Below, in pieces: positions 7,745-14,105 of a DNA stretch of 15,696 bases; position 1 is the stretch's first letter; each line of letters starts with the position of its first letter. The notes beneath the pieces were generated by a model. It was given only the letters and a program-made list of their open reading frames with translations, was not told the origin of the DNA and did not search any database. Source of the DNA: Acidobacteriota bacterium (GTDB lineage Bacteria; Acidobacteriota; Vicinamibacteria; Vicinamibacterales; 2-12-FULL-66-21); assembly GCA_013697225.1 (NCBI GenBank), contig JACCXG010000273.1, positions 1-15,696 of the forward strand. Direction: 5' to 3'. A program made the translations under genes and the position numbers.

Positions 7745-8194
7745 TCACGGACGCCGTATAGGATCCTCCGCCAGCCTGGCGAGGACGCGCTCGACTATCC
7801 GCTCGATCACCTCGTCGGGGATCATCGCGACAGGCGGCACGAGGGCACCAGGCTGAAGCGGCACGAGACCCTGTTCGGCCGCCAGCAGTGCCGCGAACGC
7901 AGTTGCCAGATGCGTGTGAACCGGTTCCGAGTGACCGGAAACCTCAGGGGACGCCGGCGGTTCGGGCTCCTCGCCGGACGAAGGGTCGAGAGGGCGCGGC
8001 TGCGATCGATAGTCTTTCTGACCTATGCCCGCGAACGCGGAGTCGAGGCGCTCAAAAAAGGCTTCGAGAGGGTCTGTTGGCGCAGGATCCGCAGGCGCCG
8101 CCGTGTCGGGCTCCATCTCCGGACCGGACGTCATCTCGCGCTCCGGCGTCGCTCCGGCCTGCGCCGGGAGCAGATTCTTCACGTTGTCGAGCAT
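7745..8194 (-). CDS. Unknown 149-residue protein coupled to the B12-binding mutase subunit
   Basis: No family is recognised. The start codon lies one base after the stop of the mutase small subunit, which implies translational coupling and a shared function or assembly. Residues 11-45 and 64-92 are rich in Pro, Glu, Asp and Ser and are probably disordered. Between them is a short amphipathic segment (DPLEAFFERLDSAFAGI, 41-57). A helix follows at about 95-108 (HLATAFAALLAAEQG). The C-terminus (125-145, IPDEVIERIVERVLARLAED) is a strong amphipathic helix resembling terminal helices of some bacterial regulatory and scaffold proteins. There is no signal peptide, membrane segment, GTPase loop or cysteine. 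It is not the MeaB/ArgK-type mutase chaperone. Codon use matches the neighbours. An adaptor or scaffold role is a guess. Confidence 0.7.
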   Translation of the reverse strand: MLDNVKNLLPAQAGATPEREMTSGPEMEPDTAAPADPAPTDPLEAFFERLDSAFAGIGQKDYRSQPRPLDPSSGEEPEPPASPEVSGHSEPVHTHLATAFAALLAAEQGLVPLQPGALVPPVAMIPDEVIERIVERVLARLAEDPIRRP

Positions 8195-8195
8195 G

Positions 8196-8603
8196 TCACA
8201 CGCGCTCCAGGCGGGGCCTCACATTAGCGCCGATGAAGCGGATGATCTCCTGCATGGGCGTGCCGGGCAGAAAAATGCCCCTGACGCCCATCTCCTGCAG
8301 CTTGGGAATGTCCACGTCAGGAATGATCCCTCCGACCACTACCAGCACATCGTCGAGTCCCTTCTCGTGGAGGAGCTGCATGAGCCGGGGGCAGATGTGC
8401 ATGTGCGCGCCGGAGAGGATGGAGAGGCCGATGACATCGGCATCCTCCTGCAGCGCCGCAGAGACAATCCCCTCGGCCGTCTGCCGCAGCCCCATGTAGA
8501 TGACCTCCATGCCCGCATCCCGCAGGGCCCTGGCGATCACCTTGGCCCCGCGGTCGTGGCCGTCCAGCCCGGGCTTGGCGATGATGACGCGGATTCGGGG
8601 CAT
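8196..8603 (-). CDS. Cobalamin-binding small subunit of acyl-CoA mutase
   Basis: The 135-residue protein is a stand-alone B12-binding domain that supplies adenosylcobalamin to the separate large subunit. It has the base-off/His-on signature D-x-H-x-x-G as DGHDRG (Asp14, His16, Gly19), the S-x-L stretch GLSILSGAH (59-67), and the nucleotide-tail GG in VVVGGIIPD (88-96). Length matches IcmB/HcmB-type small subunits (about 135 residues); many methylmalonyl-CoA mutases instead carry this domain fused to the catalytic chain. The ATG at 8603 has no clear Shine-Dalgarno sequence, because a heptamer repeat array ends only six bases upstream. The downstream unknown gene follows after one base. Its partner is the large subunit at 8875-10551. 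Confidence 0.92.
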   Translation of the reverse strand: MPRIRVIIAKPGLDGHDRGAKVIARALRDAGMEVIYMGLRQTAEGIVSAALQEDADVIGLSILSGAHMHICPRLMQLLHEKGLDDVLVVVGGIIPDVDIPKLQEMGVRGIFLPGTPMQEIIRFIGANVRPRLERV

Positions 8604-8609
8604 AGATGT

Positions 8610-8694
8610 CAGTTGCCGGTCCCAGTTGCCAGTTGCCAGTCGCGGCCAGTCGCCAGTTCCCAGTTCCCAGATGTCAGTTGCCAGTTCCCAGTGG
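8610..8694 (+). repeat. Degenerate heptamer tandem array, AGTTSCC unit
   Basis: About eleven units of a 7-nt repeat can be laid out, with AGTTGCC and AGTTCCC as the main versions (for example 8624-8630, 8631-8637, 8655-8661, 8662-8668, 8676-8682, 8683-8689). Variant units include AGTCGCC and AGATGTC. The array stops six bases before the start codon of the small mutase subunit. Short tandem heptamers of this sort are known from cyanobacteria and other genomes; a relation to those is not shown. Confidence 0.85.
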
Positions 8695-8830
8695 GATTAC
8701 ACTTGCCGGTTCCCAATTCTTGTCACGTGGCCATTGTCCGCGGAGAGGCAAGCTCCTGATTCCTGTTCAGTCTGCGGCCACCCCTCCAGCAGGCCGTCGG
8801 GAGGCATGCAGCTGGGTCCCTGAACTACTG

Positions 8831-8865
8831 AACTGGCAACCGGAAACTGGAAACAGGAAACTGGA
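8831..8865 (-). repeat. Heptamer tandem array, opposite orientation
   Basis: Five exact-period 7-nt units are visible on the plus strand: AACTGGC, AACCGGA, AACTGGA, AACAGGA, AACTGGA. Their reverse complement is the same heptamer family as the array at 8610-8694. The segment 8830-8840 is an 11-nt exact inverted complement of 8677-8687. The array ends nine bases before the stop codon of the large-subunit gene, on the downstream side in transcription. Confidence 0.85.
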
Positions 8866-8874
8866 AGCTGTCCA

Positions 8875-10551
8875 CTAGATCAATGGCACCTCTTCGTACT
8901 CTCCCCAGACCTCGCGCAGGGCATCGCACATCTCGCCCACCGTGGCATAGGCCCTGACGCAGTTCAGCAGCGCGTCCATGGTGTTGCCGGTGCCTCTCGC
9001 GGTCTCGCGGAGGTTGTCGAGCGAGGCCACCACGGCATCGCCGTTGCGCGTTCGGCGGAGCTCCTCCAGACGCCGCAGCTGGATTTCAGCGGTGCTGTCG
9101 TCGATGTAAAGGATCGGCGGCAGAGGGTCGTCCTTCTGTGCGAAGGCGTTCACGCCCACGATAACCTTCTCCCGCTTTTCCACCGCCTGCTGGAAGGTGT
9201 AGGAAGCCTCGGCGATTTCCCGCTGCGGGTAGCCCCGCTCGATCGCCGCCACCATCCCCCCCATGCCATCGATTGTGGAAAAGTATTCCTTCGCGCCCCG
9301 CTCCATATCGAGCGTCAGCCGCTCGAGAAAGTAGGACCCGCCAAGCGGATCGACGACGTTGGTGACGCCGCTCTCATGGGCAATCACCTGCTGCGTGCGC
9401 AGCGCCAGTGTGGCAGCCTGCTCCGTCGGAAGCGCGAGCGCCTCGTCGAGCGAGTTCGTGTGCAGGGAGTTCGTCCCTCCAAGCACCGCTGCCAGCGCCT
9501 GGATCGCCGTCCGCACGACATTGTTGTACGGCTGCTGGGCCGTCAGGGAAACGCCGGCCGTCTGCGTGTGGAACCGCAGCTTCCAGGAGCGCTCGTCACG
9601 TGCGCCGAAGCGCTCGCGCATGACTTCCGCCCAGAGCTTGCGCGCTGCCCGGAACTTGGCGATCTCTTCGAAGAAGTCGCTGTGAGAGTTGAAGAAGAAC
9701 GACAGACGCGGGGCGAAGTCGTCGACGTCGAGCCCGGCGTCGATGCCGTACTGCACGTACTCGATCCCGTCGCGCAGGGTAAAGGCCAGCTCCTGGAGGG
9801 CCGTCGATCCCGCTTCCCGGATGTGATACCCGCTCACCGACACGGTGTTCCAACGCGGCACCTCGCGTGCGCAGAAGGTGAAGATGTCGGTGATGAGCCG
9901 CATCGATTCGCGCGGCGGGTAGATATACTCCTTCTGCGCGATGAACTCCTTCAGGATGTCGTTCTGGATCGTCCCGGACAGCGTCCTCCAGTCCGCCCCC
10001 TGCTTCTCGGCGACGACCAGGTACATCGCAAAGATCATCGCGGCAGGGGAATTGATCGTCATCGACGTCGTGATCCCGCCCAGCGAGATGCCGTCGAACA
10101 GCCGCTCCATGTCAGCAAGCGAGACGATGCTGACGCCGCACTTGCCGACCTCGCCAAGCGACAGCTCGTGGTCGGGGTCTCGGCCCATCAGGGTCGGGAG
10201 GTCGAACGCGACGCTGAGCCCGGTGCCACCTGCGTTCAGCAGCGCCTTGTACCGCTCATTGGTCTCCTCCGGCGTCCCGAAGCCGGCAAACTGCCTCATC
10301 GTCCAGAGCTTGCCGCGGTAGCCGGAGGGATGGATGCCGCGCGTGTACGGGTAGAGACCGGGATGATTCAGGTCGCGGGAGTAGTCCAGCGCCTCGAGGT
10401 CTTCCGGTGAATAGAGCCGCTCCACCGGGCGCCCGGAGATCGTGGTGAAGGGAACGGGGCGCTCGGGCGACTTCTCGATCGCCGGCTCCAGCACCTCGCG
10501 CTCCCAGCGCTGCCGTTCCGTGCGGGCGGCACCTTTCATCGCTGCGGCCAT
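8875..10551 (-). CDS. Coenzyme B12-dependent acyl-CoA mutase, large subunit (isobutyryl-CoA mutase-like active site)
   Basis: The 558-residue protein is the TIM-barrel catalytic chain of the methylmalonyl-CoA mutase family, which rearranges the carbon skeleton of acyl-CoA esters by radical chemistry. Conserved stretches include RGIHPSGY (71-78), LWTMRQFAGFGT (82-93), GLSVAFDLPT (111-120), SGTIQNDILKEF (192-203), SVSGYHIREAGST (238-250), RFHTQTAGVSLTAQQPYNN (326-344), LGGTNSLHTNS (357-367) and DPLGGSY (401-407). The chain ends without a B12 domain, which is a separate gene. The substrate-defining residues are Phe88 and Gln206, where methylmalonyl-CoA mutase has Tyr89 and Arg207 and isobutyryl-CoA mutase has Phe80 and Gln198. 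Position 115 is Ala, not the Asp of 2-hydroxyisobutyryl-CoA mutase. ATG at 10551 follows GGTGGG; ATG at 10539 is the alternative. Confidence 0.94.
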   Translation of the reverse strand: MAAAMKGAARTERQRWEREVLEPAIEKSPERPVPFTTISGRPVERLYSPEDLEALDYSRDLNHPGLYPYTRGIHPSGYRGKLWTMRQFAGFGTPEETNERYKALLNAGGTGLSVAFDLPTLMGRDPDHELSLGEVGKCGVSIVSLADMERLFDGISLGGITTSMTINSPAAMIFAMYLVVAEKQGADWRTLSGTIQNDILKEFIAQKEYIYPPRESMRLITDIFTFCAREVPRWNTVSVSGYHIREAGSTALQELAFTLRDGIEYVQYGIDAGLDVDDFAPRLSFFFNSHSDFFEEIAKFRAARKLWAEVMRERFGARDERSWKLRFHTQTAGVSLTAQQPYNNVVRTAIQALAAVLGGTNSLHTNSLDEALALPTEQAATLALRTQQVIAHESGVTNVVDPLGGSYFLERLTLDMERGAKEYFSTIDGMGGMVAAIERGYPQREIAEASYTFQQAVEKREKVIVGVNAFAQKDDPLPPILYIDDSTAEIQLRRLEELRRTRNGDAVVASLDNLRETARGTGNTMDALLNCVRAYATVGEMCDALREVWGEYEEVPLI

Positions 10552-10555
10552 TATA
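10550..10555 (-). promoter_or_regulatory. TATAAT sequence overlapping the mutase start codon
   Basis: On the minus strand a perfect -10 consensus TATAAT covers the ATG at 10551. No good -35 is found 16-19 bases upstream (GC-rich AGAGGG region). If active, transcription would start near 10543, inside the annotated gene, and the usable start would be the ATG at 10539. It may equally be chance. Confidence 0.25.
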
Positions 10556-10582
10556 CCCACCGCCCGGAAGAGGCCCTCTCGC

Positions 10583-10612
10583 TTGACTTGCCGCGTTGCG
10601 CCACAGTAGCGT
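10583..10612 (+). promoter_or_regulatory. Sigma70-type promoter for glutamate dehydrogenase
   Basis: TTGACT (10583-10588) is a near-consensus -35. TAGCGT (10607-10612) fits the TAnnnT form of a -10, with an 18-nt spacer. Transcription would begin near 10619, giving a leader of about 46 nt before the ATG at 10665. It lies in the divergent gap between the mutase and dehydrogenase genes. Confidence 0.5.
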
Positions 10613-10654
10613 CCGACGTGTATCCGTGCGCCGTTACCCACGGAGCGTACACCG

Positions 10655-10660
10655 AAGGAG
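10655..10660 (+). promoter_or_regulatory. Ribosome binding site of glutamate dehydrogenase
   Basis: AAGGAG with four bases to the ATG at 10665. This strong site fixes the start and rules out the 23-codon in-frame extension upstream. Confidence 0.8.
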
Positions 10661-10664
10661 AGAC

Positions 10665-11915
10665 ATGGCAGCAGGCGGAAGCATCTTCAATGCGATGCTC
10701 CAGGAGTTCGACGGGGCAGCACGCCTGCTCGGACTGGATCCCGGCATCTGGAAGATCCTCACCAACCCCAAGCGGCAGATTGCTGTTTCCTGTCCGGTTC
10801 AGATGGACAACGGTGAGATCGAGGTGTTCACCGGTTACCGGGTGCAGTACAACATCACGCTCGGGCCGGCCAAGGGGGGCATCAGATACCATCCCGACGT
10901 GACGCTGGACGAGGTCACGGCGCTTGCCGCCTGGATGACCTGGAAATGTGCCGTCGCGCACGTGCCGTTCGGCGGGGGCAAAGGCGGGGTCATCTGCGAC
11001 CCGACCCGCATGTCGCGCCGGGAGCTCGAAGCCCTCACCCGCCGCTACATCGCCGAGATCATCGACGCGATCGGCCCCGACAAGGATGTTCCGGCCCCCG
11101 ACGTGAACACCAACGATCAGATCATGGCGTGGGTGATGGACACCTACAGCATGCACGTCGGGCACACCTCCACTGCGGTCGTCACCGGCAAGCCGATCGA
11201 GATGGGCGGCTCGCTCGGGCGGCGTGAGGCCACGGGCCGCGGCGTGATGATCGTCACGCGGGAAGCGGCCAAGTACGTGGGGTTCGACATCAAGGGTGCG
11301 ACTGTCGCCGTGCAGGGTTTCGGCAACGTCGGCTCCGTTTCCGCGGACCTGCTCGCCGGGATCGGTGCGAAGATCGTCGCGGTGACCGACTGGAAAGGGG
11401 GCGTCTACAACGCCGCCGGCCTGGACATCGCCCGGATGCTCGACTTCGCGAAGGGGCACAAAACGATCGACGGATTCCCCGGTGGCGAGCCGATCGACAA
11501 CGAACAGCTGTTCACCATGGACGTGGACGTGCTCGTCCCTGCGGCGCTCGAAAACCAGATCACTCTCGAGAACGCCCCGGCGATCCGCGCGAAGGTCGTG
11601 GCGGAAGGAGCCAATGGCCCCACCACGCCGGAGGCCCACCGCCACCTGCACGAGCGCGGCATCTTCGTAATCCCGGACATCCTGGCGAATGCCGGCGGTG
11701 TCAGCACCTCGTACTTCGAATGGGTCCAGAACCGTCACGGCTACTTCTGGGAAGAAGAGGAAGTGAACCGGCGCCTGGAGGCGAAGATGTGCGAGGCCTT
11801 CCGCGATGTGCTCGACACGTCGGTCCGTTACCGGACGGACATGCGCACCGCAGCCTACATCGTGGCGATCAACCGGGTGGCGACGGTCACGCGCATGCGC
11901 GGCATGTACGCGTAG
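10665..11915 (+). CDS. gdhA: Glutamate dehydrogenase, probably NAD-dependent
   Basis: The 416-residue enzyme interconverts glutamate and 2-oxoglutarate plus ammonia. The substrate domain has GPAKGGIRYHP (67-77), MTWKCAVAHVPFGGGKGG (91-108) and VPAPDVNT (142-149). Lys70, Lys94, Lys106 and Asp146 sit at a constant offset of 19 from Lys89, Lys113, Lys125 and Asp165 of the Clostridium symbiosum enzyme, so the active site is complete. The Rossmann domain shows GFGNVGS (218-224), and an aspartate (Asp242) at the end of the second strand favours NAD over NADP; this last point is inference. PAALENQIT (292-300), EGANGPTT (314-321) and DILANAGGV (338-346) complete the family pattern. It is transcribed alone, divergent from the mutase and convergent with the VWFA-like gene, with ten bases between their stops. 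Confidence 0.94.
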   Translation: MAAGGSIFNAMLQEFDGAARLLGLDPGIWKILTNPKRQIAVSCPVQMDNGEIEVFTGYRVQYNITLGPAKGGIRYHPDVTLDEVTALAAWMTWKCAVAHVPFGGGKGGVICDPTRMSRRELEALTRRYIAEIIDAIGPDKDVPAPDVNTNDQIMAWVMDTYSMHVGHTSTAVVTGKPIEMGGSLGRREATGRGVMIVTREAAKYVGFDIKGATVAVQGFGNVGSVSADLLAGIGAKIVAVTDWKGGVYNAAGLDIARMLDFAKGHKTIDGFPGGEPIDNEQLFTMDVDVLVPAALENQITLENAPAIRAKVVAEGANGPTTPEAHRHLHERGIFVIPDILANAGGVSTSYFEWVQNRHGYFWEEEEVNRRLEAKMCEAFRDVLDTSVRYRTDMRTAAYIVAINRVATVTRMRGMYA

Positions 11916-11925
11916 GCGCCGGATC

Positions 11926-14007
11926 CTACCGGCCGACCTTGAAGGCGACCAGCTCCTGCGCAGACCCTGTTTCGGTTGCCGCGTTGATCTCGATCAGGTA
12001 GTCGCCCATCGGCAGTGACGACAGCGGCAGCTCCAGCTCCCCGCTTCCGGCCTGCGGACTCTGGATTGGAAGGTCCGCCATCTTCCCCCCACTGCGGTTG
12101 AGCAGCCTGGCGGTGATCGCCGGCGGGGCCCCTCCCGGCGTGTACGCCTCGGTGCGGACGAGCAGCCGCTCGACCCGGGAGAACTCGCGATCGGGCGTGG
12201 GCACGGCCTCCGGATTCGAGCGGACCGCCGCGAGGTCGCGCACCGTCCTCCCCCGATAGACACGGGGGGTCGCCAGTGCCACCTGCACCTGCGTGAAGTC
12301 CGGCAGCGTCAGCTCTCGCGTCACCGAGTCGATGACCTGCCCGGCCGGCCCTTCGACGACCATCCGCAGCTGCACCTGGCCCGGACGTGCATCGAAGCGC
12401 ACCGTGCGATCGTCGGCGGTGGAGGTCTCCCCTGCCGTCCCTGGCGCGCGGCCCTGGAACAGCTGCGTGCCGTCCGGCGTGCTTGCCGTGATCATCACCC
12501 GGGAGGCCTGGTCCGACTGCGTAGCCACAGTTCCCGGTGCGGCCGCTATCGGATCCCACGTGAACGTGACGCGGGTCTGCCCGCTCTCCCCCTTCGCCGT
12601 TCCGATCCAGAAGCGTGCGGGCCTTCCGCGATCCGGCTCTGCAATCGCGTTCAGCGCGGACGTCACGGCGGTGGGCGGGCCGGGCTTTGCCGGCGCATTC
12701 GCACGGGCTGCCTCTTCAGCCGTGACCGCCCAGTACCCCTTCCGGGCACGCACGTCGAGCCCGCGGCGATTCACCCGCACCCGGATCTCGTGGAACCTGC
12801 CATCGGTCGGCGACTGGCTCGAGTTGTAGCCCAGAAGATAGTAGGCGCTCGAGTCGCGGATGATCTGCCGCATCCCGGTGGCCAGATCGTTCCTGTTGAT
12901 GATGGCGCGGCCGTCGGTGTTCGCCGCCAGCGTCCGCAGTGTGTCGAGCGAGGCGGCAAGGTGATGGCGGTCGACCGTCATCCCGACCCCCTCGTTGATG
13001 TCGTACTCGCCGGTTGCCAGGCCGCGCGGATCCACCGGGTAAATCGAGGTGTTCTGCCGGTTCGCGACGTCGAACACGTCGCGCATGTCGGTCATCATGT
13101 CCGACGTGTTGATCATGTTCTCGCGCTCGTTGATCATGTCGGTGCCTGGCGACGGCCGGCGCGCCACCGGGTTGCCGCGCCCGGGCATTGCGGCCACCGG
13201 ATCGTTCAACTGCGCCGGCAGCGTCGTCGTGAACCCCTCACTGATGAAGATGATCGACTTGCGTCCCTCGCGGAGCCCGCCAAGCCTCACCGCCGCCGCC
13301 TTCAATGCCCCCATCGTCACCTGGTTCCGGACGCGCTCGACCGTCGCGGCCGGATAGTAGGCATACTGCTCCTCGAAGGCGTTGCGCGGCTGGTAATCGA
13401 ACTTGCGCCCCTGGAAGCCCTGGATGGCACTGATGGTCGCATTCCGGTTACGCGTGAAGTGAATGTCGGTGACGGACGTCAGCGGGTACATCACCGCCAC
13501 CATGTCGGCTGGATCGAGCTGGTTCTGGACGAACTCAACCAGCGGCTTGCGGACGGCCATGTCGTTGCCGCGCCGGACATGGTAATCGTCGAGGAACAGC
13601 ACGAAGAGCCGCACGTCGGCCCTCGTCGCCTCACGCTCCTCGTCGTAGTCCGTCCGGATGGCGGTCGTCGGCCGGTTCTCGTCCTGCGCGACGGCGTCGA
13701 TCTTGACGACCGTGAAGCTCTCGACCGTCTGAGGCTTGCCATCTTCGGTGACGGTGAAGTCCTCGGGCTTCAGGTCGAGCACCGGCTCTCCCTTGCCGTC
13801 GGTCACGATCACATCGACGCTGACGAAATTGATGCCGGACCGGATCGGCTGCTGGGATCGCTCGGGCTGCTCGCCGCTCTGCTGTGTCTCAGCCTGAGGT
13901 AACGGCTGAGCTGTGGCCTGGCCCCCCTGGGAGCGACCCGGCGTGCCGGAGGCAATCACCGCGACGAGAACGAGAGCGAGCGTGACGGTCCGAGAATCAG
14001 GGCGCAT
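11926..14007 (-). CDS. Secreted VWFA-related protein of acidobacterial type
   Basis: The 693-residue protein starts with a signal peptide (basic start, hydrophobic core about 8-20, cleavage near 25-35). A Gln/Pro-rich linker runs to about residue 55. A small beta domain follows with VSVDVIVTDGKGEPVLDLKP and DFTVTEDGKPQ (62-93), the typical opening of the VWFA-related Acidobacterial domain. The VWA-like fold spans about 130-395 (VRLFVLFLDDYHV, GRKSIIFISEGF, SIYPVDPRGL, AYYLLGYNSS). The metal site is degenerate: LDDYH (139-143) replaces DxSxS. A Met-rich insert occupies 290-309. After RKGYWAV (422-428) comes a beta-rich C-terminal region of unknown role. The ATG at 14007 is chosen because it begins the signal peptide; an upstream extension of 26 residues would bury it. 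Its ligand or role is unknown. Confidence 0.88.
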   Translation of the reverse strand: MRPDSRTVTLALVLVAVIASGTPGRSQGGQATAQPLPQAETQQSGEQPERSQQPIRSGINFVSVDVIVTDGKGEPVLDLKPEDFTVTEDGKPQTVESFTVVKIDAVAQDENRPTTAIRTDYDEEREATRADVRLFVLFLDDYHVRRGNDMAVRKPLVEFVQNQLDPADMVAVMYPLTSVTDIHFTRNRNATISAIQGFQGRKFDYQPRNAFEEQYAYYPAATVERVRNQVTMGALKAAAVRLGGLREGRKSIIFISEGFTTTLPAQLNDPVAAMPGRGNPVARRPSPGTDMINERENMINTSDMMTDMRDVFDVANRQNTSIYPVDPRGLATGEYDINEGVGMTVDRHHLAASLDTLRTLAANTDGRAIINRNDLATGMRQIIRDSSAYYLLGYNSSQSPTDGRFHEIRVRVNRRGLDVRARKGYWAVTAEEAARANAPAKPGPPTAVTSALNAIAEPDRGRPARFWIGTAKGESGQTRVTFTWDPIAAAPGTVATQSDQASRVMITASTPDGTQLFQGRAPGTAGETSTADDRTVRFDARPGQVQLRMVVEGPAGQVIDSVTRELTLPDFTQVQVALATPRVYRGRTVRDLAAVRSNPEAVPTPDREFSRVERLLVRTEAYTPGGAPPAITARLLNRSGGKMADLPIQSPQAGSGELELPLSSLPMGDYLIEINAATETGSAQELVAFKVGR

Positions 14008-14105
14008 AGGCTTTGGACGTCCCCCCGCGGCGCGCGGCTTCCGAATTTTGCCAATGATAGCATTCCCTTTTGCCAGGGAACCCACCCCGCTGCCGAGGAG
14101 GACGC
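14008..14105. promoter_or_regulatory. Divergent control region with overlapping -10 elements and an inverted repeat
   Basis: An AT-richer patch (14040-14080) sits in GC-rich surroundings. On the minus strand an extended -10 TGCTATCAT (14062-14054) would serve the VWFA-like gene. On the plus strand TAGCAT (14058-14063) is a possible -10 for the dehydrogenase. TTCCCT (14063-14068) and AGGGAA (14075-14080) form a perfect 6-bp inverted repeat with a 6-bp spacer, placed where it could act as an operator for both genes. Neither -35 is convincing. Confidence 0.4.
14095..14101 (+). promoter_or_regulatory. Ribosome binding site setting a GTG start
   Basis: GAGGAGG with four bases to the GTG at 14106. 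It decides for this GTG over a TTG at 14070 that would add 12 residues and has no ribosome binding site. Confidence 0.75.

Larger units (their letters stand above)
8604..8874. other. Spacer between the mutase subunit genes, framed by inverted repeat arrays
   Basis: No credible gene is present. The 271-nt spacer consists of heptamer array 1 (8610-8694), a less structured middle of about 130 nt, and heptamer array 2 in opposite orientation (8831-8865). Weak repeat-like sequence continues at about 8702-8714. The middle contains a GTGGCC/GGCCAC 6-bp inverted pair around 8727-8779 of uncertain meaning. The two mutase genes are probably co-transcribed across it, as no promoter or terminator was identified. 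Confidence 0.6.

Noticed and set aside
8610..8865. CRISPR-like repeat region
   Set aside because: The units are contiguous 7-mers with no unique spacers, so this is a tandem repeat and not a CRISPR array.
9376..10410. 344-codon plus-strand frame inside the mutase large-subunit gene
   Set aside because: It is antisense to a conserved mutase; no ribosome binding site or domain was found.
10551..11738. 395-codon minus-strand frame opposite glutamate dehydrogenase
   Set aside because: It is antisense to a fully conserved enzyme and has no recognisable motif.
11912..11929. Bidirectional terminator between the convergent gdh and VWFA-like genes
   Set aside because: GTAGG and CCTAC form only a 5-bp stem with an 8-nt loop and no U-run; it arises largely from the two facing TAG stop codons.
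12790..13902. 370-codon plus-strand frame inside the VWFA-like gene
   Set aside because: It is antisense to a recognised secreted protein; the His/Arg/Val-rich translation shows no family pattern.
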